NCBI GenBank assembly: GCA_964522045.1
Contig: CAZFSF010000020.1
Location: 1 to 27,517, forward strand
Source: Desulfacyla sp964522045
GTDB lineage: Bacteria; Desulfobacterota; DSM-4660; Desulfatiglandales; Desulfatiglandaceae
DNA length: 27,517 nt
Direction of reading: 5' to 3'
Under the pieces are notes generated by a model, which did no database searches, was not told the DNA's origin, and was given only the letters and a program-made list of their open reading frames with translations. Position numbers and translations under genes: made by a program. Shown here one piece after another: positions 16,129 to 22,102 of this stretch (position 1 is the stretch's first letter; every line of letters begins with the position of its first letter).

Positions 16129-16231
16129 TAGAGGTTCCTCCTCATGATTATAGATAAAGATTTTCGATTTGTTTCCGCTAAACTATCTCTGTAAATTCAG
16201 ACCGCTTTCACGGACAGCCAAGCGATATTGA

Positions 16232-17919
16232 TCAATAGATATTCCGTTTGTGTATCCAGTTCAATTCTTCCAACATTTTTTCCAACTGGGTCTTCTGCAC
16301 CTTTGCAGCGGTCATAGGAACTTCCTCAACCTCTTCTGAGGCCATCCGTGCAATGCGCTCTTCCTGCTCTTTTGCCCGTTGTTCCCTTATCCCTTCTTCC
16401 TCGGCCTCTCTCTTAGCCACTTCTTCCGCTTTCGCCTTGACCTCCGCTTCTGCCTTGGCCTTGGCCTCNNNNNNNNNNNNNNNNNNNNNNNNNNNNNNNN
16501 NNNNNNNNNNNNNNNNNNNNNNNNNNNNNNNNNNNNNNNNNNNNNNNNNNNNNNNNNNNNNNNNNNNNCCTCCGCTTCTGCCTTGGCCTTGGCCTCTGCT
16601 TCTGCTTTAGCCTTGGCCTCTGCTTCTGCCTTTTCTTTTGCCTCTGCCTCGGCCTTTGCTTTGGCTTCCGCCTCTACCTTGGCCTTGGCCTCTTCTTCAG
16701 CCTTTGCCTTCGCTTCGGTCTCCTTATCCACTTCCGGTTTGGCGTCCTTTTCAGGCTCGGCCTTTACTTCCGCTTTCTTTTCTTTCCCAGGAGCCGCCAC
16801 AGGTTTTTCTTTCGGTTTCTCAGCCGCCTCTTTCTTCGGTGCAGCCGGCTTTTCCTTGGGAGCAGCTTCAGCCTCTCCAAAATCAAGGTCAGGATCAGGT
16901 GAGATAGACATGAGATCTGCCTCTTCAAGCTCCAGTCTCTTGGAGATCTCCTCGACATCGCTTGCAACACCGCCATTGATCATCAGATCAATAAATGACT
17001 TTGTCAGACGCACGCTTTCTGGATGTCTTAAAATAAGAACATCTGATCCGCCCAACAGATATGCAACCGCGGCCGTGGACTCCATAAGAATTGCCCGTCT
17101 TTCCGGATCTCCCATCGTGGGGCCCTCATCAATCCCCTCCCCTGCCTCCTTGCACTTCCAGACCTCGTTACCGATATTGTTGATCATCGGGACCTGGAGT
17201 TTGTCATCCTCCTGGGTAAGGGCGGCCATTTTTATCCGTTCCATGACCGAATAGCTGTACTCAAGACCATATCCCAGCCCGCCCGTAGTGGGATCAATCA
17301 CGATCTTTTCAGGCGTGACGCCCAAGTTTCCAAGAAGAATATTCAGTTGCTTCGCTAAGTTAACGTCTATGGGTGAAGAAGCAATGATGGTGTGCCCGTA
17401 ACCTAAGGCGCTCGCACCCACGCCCTTGTGGTTTGCCTCTTCAACCGGCCCTAAGGCGACATTTTTTCCCTCGCATAACTCGGAAATCTTTTTTAAGACC
17501 TCTTCATCCTTCTGATTATTAGCCGTACCCCATAGGACAAGCGGCACGTCAACCGCATCTGCAACCTTTTTGGCCACCTCTGCGGCCTCGTCAGCGCTCC
17601 TGTCCATTCCATTGGGGTCCGTGCTCTTAAGCTGAAGCACAATAATGTCTGCGCCATACTCATCAACGCATTTCTTGGCCCAGGCCTCGGGCGAAGAAAT
17701 CACATCCTTAAACGGCGCAACGGCCGCTGCCGGCCACTCGTCAGAGGGGTCATAATCCCAGATCTCCATGGCAATCTTAGGGGCATTCGGCATATCCCCC
17801 TCGAAGAGATGAAACGGGTAGGATCCTTCCCCTCCTAATTTAACAGCGCTACTGCCTGCTCCGACTGTGGTTTCCCCTATTTTTCCAGAATAGGGCTGTT
17901 CAGGAATCTCAAAAGCCAA
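16232..17919 (-). CDS. acsD: Corrinoid/iron-sulfur protein small subunit with long Lys/Ala/Glu repeat extension (crosses assembly gap)
   Basis: Residues 1 to about 340 form the TIM-barrel AcsD, partner of AcsC in the methyl-carrying corrinoid protein (GYGHTIIASSPIDVN 173-187; IDPTTGGLGYG 208-218; GPTMGDPERRA 266-276). Moorella AcsD is about 320 residues. Here a Pro/Lys/Ala/Glu-rich linker (about 345-395) is followed by tandem KAEAEAKAK-type repeats (about 401-450), the 100-N gap, and then 78 residues ending in a non-repetitive tail, KTQLEKMLEELNWIHKRNIY. The two parts are out of frame across the placeholder gap. Merging the identical 28-mers on each side restores one frame of 519 residues, and more repeat units are possible. 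The start is TTG, supported by a near-perfect AAGGAGGT (17928-17935) 8 nt upstream. Confidence 0.9.
16469..16568. other. Assembly gap of 100 N inside acsD
   Basis: Exactly 100 N, a usual placeholder for a gap of unknown size. The 28 bases on the left (16441-16468) and right (16569-16596) are identical, so the gap is caused by the tandem repeats of acsD. Confidence 0.97.
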
Positions 17920-18035
17920 TTTATTTTACCTCCTTACCAAAATTTTTTCTCTGTTTACAATCCGAAGGCACGATCGGTTCTACCGCTGTGCACTTAACCA
18001 AACAAACCGTTCAAACCTTTTGTGAAAAATATAAC

Positions 18036-18066
18036 AAAAGCAGGGTAAAAAAATACCTCTGCTTTT
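18036..18066 (-). terminator. Terminator-like hairpin in the acsD leader
   Basis: AAAAGCAG (18036-18043) pairs with CTGCTTTT (18059-18066), and after a one-base bulge GGTA pairs with TACC, around an A/T loop. On the minus strand it is followed by GTTATATTTTT. It lies between the candidate acsD promoter and the acsD start, so it could stop read-through from cooC or act as an attenuator. Confidence 0.55.
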
Positions 18067-18081
18067 GAGGTCTATCGGCGT

Positions 18082-18110
18082 AAATTAAATGAATCTCAAT
18101 TCATTGTCAA
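18082..18110 (-). promoter_or_regulatory. Candidate acsD promoter with palindromic operator
   Basis: On the minus strand TTGACA (18110-18105) is followed after 17 nt by TAATTT (18087-18082). The spacer contains the palindrome AATGAAT-N4-ATTCATT (18088-18105), placed where a repressor would block RNA polymerase. The -35 is perfect and the -10 is weak. Predicted transcription would begin near 18075, giving a leader of about 155 nt. Confidence 0.45.
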
Positions 18111-18201
18111 GTATTTTTTGTAGCAATTTGAAGGGCTTTTATGCTTTCTTAGTATACCCTATATTGTATTTAATCAAAATTATAACACAATATATAGTGA
18201 A

Positions 18202-18337
18202 ACCTTTGAAAAACGCTCAATTTTGTTCAAGGTCAAGGAAGGCAAAAATTTTAACCACAGGAATACAATGAGTATTTCGAGGATTAAAATTTGAGCCTGA
18301 CGCAGAGATTGGGCAAAAGGGGGTGTTTTTCAAAGGT
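18202..18337. repeat. Long-spaced inverted repeat downstream of cooC
   Basis: ACCTTTGAAAAAC (18202-18214) and GTTTTTCAAAGGT (18325-18337) are perfect 13-bp reverse complements. G-T pairs extend the stem to 17 bp. The loop of about 100 nt encodes nothing convincing. Confidence 0.6.
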
Positions 18338-18388
18338 CTCATAGTTAGTGCTTAGAGGAAAATCCCTTTTCATGGGAAATGCAGATTA

Positions 18389-19138
18389 TCATCCTTGCAG
18401 CATTTTATCAAAAATCTCATATGCCGCTTTCACAGCCTCGTTTTCTTTTTTCAATTCTATTGTGGGTTTCCCATCAAGATCAAACTGCTGTAGGTCCAGG
18501 TCCTCCGGCACCACCCCGGCAAGCTCGAGATTGTATTCGTCTAAAGCCTGATCTAAAGACTCGGACTGCCCATCTCTAAGTCTGTTAACTATGACCATTT
18601 TGCGGCCAACATTCAGAGCTAATTTATCTGTTAGCTCGACAATTCTATGTGCCGCCTGAAGTCCTCTCCGGGTCGGGTCGGATACGACAAGGAGTATATC
18701 AATATCATTCGTTGTCAGTCGGCTTATATGTTCCATTCCGGCCTCATTATCAATAACAACAAAGTTATAGTTGTCAATCAATCTCTCCAGGGATTGGGTC
18801 AGGAGCGTGTTGGCTGCACAGTAGCATCCTGCCCCTTCAGGTCTTCCCATGACAATCAAATCAAAATTAGGAGTTTCCATGACCGCCTCCTGCAATTTCA
18901 TCTCCATGAAGATATCCTTTGTCATGCCCGCGGAAACGCCTGTCTTCATCTCCTCCCTGGCATCTCCCAAGGTTTCCGCCACATCCAAACCCAGGACCTC
19001 ATTCAGGTTCGCGTTGGCATCTGCATCGACCGCTAAAACCGGTGTTTTTCCCTTTTCCACAAGGTATTTGATCAACATACCGGCCATTGTCGTTTTTCCG
19101 GTACCTCCTTTACCCGCCAGAGCAATTGAATATGTCAT
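18389..19138 (-). CDS. cooC: CODH nickel-insertion ATPase CooC (AcsF-like)
   Basis: This 249-residue MinD-type ATPase inserts nickel into the CODH C-cluster using ATP-driven dimerisation. It has the deviant Walker A GKGGTGKTT (9-17), VDADANANL (37-45), the nickel-binding Cys-X-Cys in GAGCYC (Cys105, Cys107) and the Walker B-like VVIDNEAG (127-134), all typical of CooC. A strong ribosome-binding site, GAGGAGGAG, precedes the ATG. It is the first gene of the acs locus, 469 nt upstream of acsD, and is divergent from dnaA. The related AcsF may serve AcsB instead; sequence alone does not fully separate the two roles. Confidence 0.94.
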   Translation of the reverse strand: MTYSIALAGKGGTGKTTMAGMLIKYLVEKGKTPVLAVDADANANLNEVLGLDVAETLGDAREEMKTGVSAGMTKDIFMEMKLQEAVMETPNFDLIVMGRPEGAGCYCAANTLLTQSLERLIDNYNFVVIDNEAGMEHISRLTTNDIDILLVVSDPTRRGLQAAHRIVELTDKLALNVGRKMVIVNRLRDGQSESLDQALDEYNLELAGVVPEDLDLQQFDLDGKPTIELKKENEAVKAAYEIFDKMLQG

Positions 19139-19163
19139 AATCTCCTCCTCTTATTTAGTCCAT

Positions 19164-19193
19164 AAATACTAAGTATTTTAAACGACTATTCAA
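19164..19193 (-). promoter_or_regulatory. Candidate cooC promoter with overlapping palindrome
   Basis: On the minus strand TTGAAT (19193-19188) is followed after 16 nt by TAGTAT (19171-19166). The -10 is embedded in a perfect 15-bp palindrome, AAATACT-A-AGTATTT (19164-19178), a likely operator. The cooC ATG is about 25 nt further on. Confidence 0.45.
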
Positions 19194-19351
19194 GGTTGCC
19201 AGGTTCACCGTTCTCTTCTTTTTTGGACAATACATTTTACGAGTCATGTGCTGGGTTCGTTCCTAAGGGGGCTGTCCGAGAATGGATTTGTGGGGAGAGA
19301 CCATCAATCTTGAGATTTTTGAACTTTGAACCTTACTAAATACGATTTTCA

Positions 19352-19380
19352 TTGATATTTTGATCAAGATCTCATATTAT
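19352..19380 (+). promoter_or_regulatory. Candidate dnaA promoter
   Basis: TTGATA (19352-19357), a 17-nt spacer and TATTAT (19375-19380) form a good sigma-70 type promoter 45 nt before the dnaA ATG. The transcription start would fall within the TTATCCATT element that follows directly. Confidence 0.6.
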
Positions 19381-19389
19381 TTATCCATT
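19381..19389 (+). promoter_or_regulatory. DnaA-box-like TTATCCATT upstream of dnaA
   Basis: The element matches the DnaA box TTATCCACA at 7 of 9 positions and overlaps the predicted dnaA transcription start, as expected for autoregulation. The identical 9-mer occurs upstream of dnaN at 20932-20940. Confidence 0.45.
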
Positions 19390-19425
19390 GGGCAAAACGA
19401 TTTTTATACCTCCTAACTAATTGCC

Positions 19426-20757
19426 ATGACAATAAAAAATCATATATGGGGCCAAATAAAAAGAGATTTTGAATCAGGCATCCCTAAGTCCGAATTCGAG
19501 ACATGGTTATCTCAGACGTCACTCAAAGAAATCGACCAGGATCACGCCGTAATCGAGGTTCCAAATAAATTCGTTGCCCGCTGGCTGCAGGATAATTATA
19601 TAGATCAAATTAAAACAGTTTTCAGGAAGAACTTAAAGACCCTCCCTGAAATCCGTTTTATCTCTACCGCACCTTCGCATAAGAATGACCTCGCAAAAAA
19701 GCAAGCTCCCATGAGTTCGGATACAACTGTCTGTCAAGGGCTCAATCCTTTGAGCACCTTTAGCAGTTTCGTTACAGCAAACAGCAACCGCCTTGCCTAC
19801 TCTTCCGCCCTAAATGTAGCAGATGGCCCCTCCAATAACTACAATCCTCTGTATATTTTCAGTGAATTAAGTTTCGGAAAGACCCATTTATTGAATGCGA
19901 TAGGCAATCTCGTAATAAGAAACGATCCGTTCATAAATGTTATGTACCTTTCCGCTGACCGTTTTGTCAGGGATTTTTTATCCCCGAACAACACAAGTCG
20001 CGCTGATCATTTTTGGGAAAGAAGCGGCAACTCTGATTTTCTCCTAATCGACGATTTTCATCTCATTGCCAAACACAAAAAACCGCAGGAGGAATTCTTA
20101 GCTCTCTGTAGTTCTTTTCTTGAATCTGGTAAACAGTTAGCAATAACAGCCACTTATCCGCCGAGCAAGATTCCCAACCTCCTCCCTCAGCTAAGATCAC
20201 GTCTCGAGTGGGGCCTCATAACAGAAATCAACACCCCCAGTCAAAGCACCAAGATGAAGATCATCGAAAAATCGGCTCAACAAAAAGAACTGGTCCTATC
20301 GGATAACGTAGTTTTCTTCTTAGCAAACGCCACAGACAATTTAAAGAGCCTAATCAAATATGTTGTCAAGCTTAAAACTTATGCCTCCTTTTATAAAACC
20401 CCTATAGACATATCGGTCGTTGACTCGATCATAAAGAAAAAAAACCATCCCGTAAGTGATATCGATCTGCTTCAAATTCAAAGAGTCACTGCAAAATATT
20501 TTAATATAGCCTTGAGCGATCTTTTGTCGAACAAAAAGGGAAAGACCTTCTCATATCCGAGGCAGGTAGCCATCTATCTAAGTAAAAAATTAACTTCCTG
20601 TTCTTTAAAGGAAATAGGGAATGCATTTGGGAATAAGCATCATTCCACGGTTATTTATGCGGTAAAACGTGTTGAAAAAGTTAAATCCCAAAACAAAGGG
20701 ATCTTAAATGATATTAATGCAATACAAATGCTCGTAGCCGAGAAACAGACTGGTTAG
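19426..20757 (+). CDS. dnaA: Chromosomal replication initiator DnaA, divergent in its ATPase motifs
   Basis: This 443-residue protein has all four DnaA regions: domain I (1-75; WLSQ, PNKFVARWLQ), a short linker, the AAA+ domain (about 106-325) and the DNA-binding domain IV (about 345-440; YPRQVAIYL, TVIYAVKRVE). DnaA binds boxes at oriC and opens the duplex. Walker B FLLIDD (205-210) and the box VII RSRLEWGL (257-264) are kept. Deviations: Walker A reads SELSFGKT (146-153) for the usual GGVGLGKT; sensor 1 is ATYPP where SDRPP is normal; sensor 2 has Lys307 for Arg; and the recognition motif is KHHST (404-408) for RDHTT. An in-frame stop just upstream fixes ATG 19426. No clear ribosome-binding site is seen. 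dnaN follows, so it occupies the canonical place. Confidence 0.93.
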   Translation: MTIKNHIWGQIKRDFESGIPKSEFETWLSQTSLKEIDQDHAVIEVPNKFVARWLQDNYIDQIKTVFRKNLKTLPEIRFISTAPSHKNDLAKKQAPMSSDTTVCQGLNPLSTFSSFVTANSNRLAYSSALNVADGPSNNYNPLYIFSELSFGKTHLLNAIGNLVIRNDPFINVMYLSADRFVRDFLSPNNTSRADHFWERSGNSDFLLIDDFHLIAKHKKPQEEFLALCSSFLESGKQLAITATYPPSKIPNLLPQLRSRLEWGLITEINTPSQSTKMKIIEKSAQQKELVLSDNVVFFLANATDNLKSLIKYVVKLKTYASFYKTPIDISVVDSIIKKKNHPVSDIDLLQIQRVTAKYFNIALSDLLSNKKGKTFSYPRQVAIYLSKKLTSCSLKEIGNAFGNKHHSTVIYAVKRVEKVKSQNKGILNDINAIQMLVAEKQTG

Positions 20758-20982
20758 TGTTAAATTGTTTAAATCATTTTTGAGAAGTTGTTCAAAGGCT
20801 TTTCATTTCAAGCGATGACTCTGTTTTTGTTAAAATATTTCATCCTTTTTTTAGAATAAGCTAAAAAATTGTTCTTTAATTTCAATTATATAATTCATTA
20901 TTTAACAAATTGACACCCCTTATTATGATGATTATCCATTATATTTAAAAAACAAAATAATATTAAAACTCTGGAGGAAACA
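20758..20982. other. Probable oriC: AT-rich dnaA-dnaN spacer
   Basis: This 225-bp gene-free spacer is very AT-rich, with runs such as TTAATTTCAATTATATAATTC that suit a DNA-unwinding element. It contains TTATCCATT (20932-20940). TTGACA at 20910-20915 may be the -35 of dnaN, which would place the DnaA-box-like element over the -10 region. The dnaA-dnaN spacer is a common bacterial origin location; the call rests on that and on AT content. I did not find a cluster of consensus boxes. Confidence 0.5.
20932..20940 (+). promoter_or_regulatory. DnaA-box-like TTATCCATT upstream of dnaN
   Basis: Identical to the element in front of dnaA (19381-19389), 43 nt before the dnaN ATG. It has 7 of 9 matches to the standard box, both mismatches being in the last two bases. 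Confidence 0.45.
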
Positions 20983-22098
20983 ATGGAAATAAAGATTGCC
21001 AGAAACGAACTTTTAAAATCGGTTTCAAGGGTTCAAAGCATTATTGAAAGAAAAAGCAGCATGCCTGTTCTTTCAACCATCCTTTTTGATGCCTCCGGAT
21101 CAAATGTTCGGCTTTCAGCCACCGATCTTGAACTCGGTTTTCAAGAAACGATCTCTGCTAATGTTATCCAGGAAGGGAGCATAACCATTTCGGGTAGAAA
21201 ACTATTTGAAATATTAAAGGAAAGCAAATCGGAAGCATTTCTGATAAAAATGAAAGAGAATAACTGGGTATTTATTTCAGATGAGGTAGCTCGGTTTGAT
21301 CTTGCATGCATCGCTCCTGATGAATTCCCGGCCTTTATTGAACCTGAAGGTGTGGCAATGGTTGAAATGGATGCAAATACACTAACTGATATGATCAATA
21401 AAACTATATATGCAGTAACCTTAGAGGAGGCAGGTTTTAAATTATCCGGGGTTTTTACTGAAAGGGTTTCCTATGATGGGGATGATTTTCTGAGGATGAT
21501 TGCCACGGACGGCCACAGGCTTTCAATGATCGATAAGACAGTTTTGAATGTTGGTCTTCTGGATTTGGGAAAAGGGGTGATGATTCCCAAGAAGGGTATG
21601 TCTGAACTGAACAGGCTTGCATCGGAAGGGGGAACGGTTGAAATAGGATTTAAGGAGAAAGAGTGCGTTGCCAAGAAAGAGAATGCGGTACTTGTTATGC
21701 GTCTCCTCGAGGCGAAGTTTCCGGATTATCAGGCCGTTATACCAAAGGAATGTGCGTTTCCTGTATTGTTAAAGAGGTCTTTACTGTTAGAGGCAATGAG
21801 GAAAATGCTTATTCTCAGTAATGAGCGGTATCGAGCTGTAAAAATCACACTTGAAAAGGACCTGTTGGACCTGGTTTCAACCAACCCTGATCTGGGTGAG
21901 GGGCAGGAGAAAATAGAAATAAAATATGCGGGTGAAAGAATCGAGGCAGGATTTAACCCAAAATATTTTATTGATATACTCCAGTCTATGGAGAGTGACA
22001 TGATCAGCATGGAGTTTACAGATAGTGCAAAGCCATGTGTCCTTAAAGGCGATGCAGATAAGGGGTTTATAGGGTTAATTATGCCGATGAGGGTTTAA
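20983..22098 (+). CDS. dnaN: DNA polymerase III sliding clamp (beta subunit)
   Basis: This 371-residue protein has three clamp repeats; the dimer encircles DNA and tethers DNA polymerase III. The N-terminal pattern (LLKSVSRVQSIIERK, STILFDASGSNVRLSATDLE), the central FRMIATDGHRLS-type segment (here FLRMIATDGHRLSM) and the C-terminal ending LIMPMRV are all typical. Length is as expected (about 366-378). GGAGG lies 6 nt before the ATG. It follows the probable oriC and precedes gyrB with a 4-bp gap, so the two are co-transcribed. Confidence 0.97.
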   Translation: MEIKIARNELLKSVSRVQSIIERKSSMPVLSTILFDASGSNVRLSATDLELGFQETISANVIQEGSITISGRKLFEILKESKSEAFLIKMKENNWVFISDEVARFDLACIAPDEFPAFIEPEGVAMVEMDANTLTDMINKTIYAVTLEEAGFKLSGVFTERVSYDGDDFLRMIATDGHRLSMIDKTVLNVGLLDLGKGVMIPKKGMSELNRLASEGGTVEIGFKEKECVAKKENAVLVMRLLEAKFPDYQAVIPKECAFPVLLKRSLLLEAMRKMLILSNERYRAVKITLEKDLLDLVSTNPDLGEGQEKIEIKYAGERIEAGFNPKYFIDILQSMESDMISMEFTDSAKPCVLKGDADKGFIGLIMPMRV

Positions 22099-22102
22099 GG
22101 TA

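Larger units (their letters stand above)
17920..18388. other. AT-rich acsD leader/cooC-acsD spacer
   Basis: This 469-bp stretch has no credible gene. It holds, in the direction of acsD transcription, a long inverted repeat (18202-18337), a promoter candidate with an internal palindrome (18082-18110) and a terminator-like hairpin (18036-18066). Its base composition is clearly more AT-rich than the neighbouring acs genes. Confidence 0.65.

Noticed and set aside
16400..16740. Tandem repeats that could suggest a CRISPR array or minisatellite
   Set aside because: The repeats keep a single reading frame encoding Lys/Ala/Glu on the minus strand, have no unique spacers and are part of acsD.
16379..17254. 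Long plus-strand open frame rich in Ser/Ala/Phe opposite acsD
   Set aside because: It is the antisense of the biased acsD repeat and barrel, has no family features and crosses the N gap.
18089..18271. 60-residue open frame in the cooC-acsD spacer
   Set aside because: It has no ribosome-binding site and biased AT-rich composition, and it overlaps the promoter and inverted repeat.
19284..19296. TTTGTGGGGAG resembling a reverse DnaA box TGTGGATAA
   Set aside because: It matches too few positions in the second half of the box.
20869..20894. TTGTTC...TATAAT as a dnaN promoter
   Set aside because: The spacer is only 14 nt, too short for a sigma-70 promoter.
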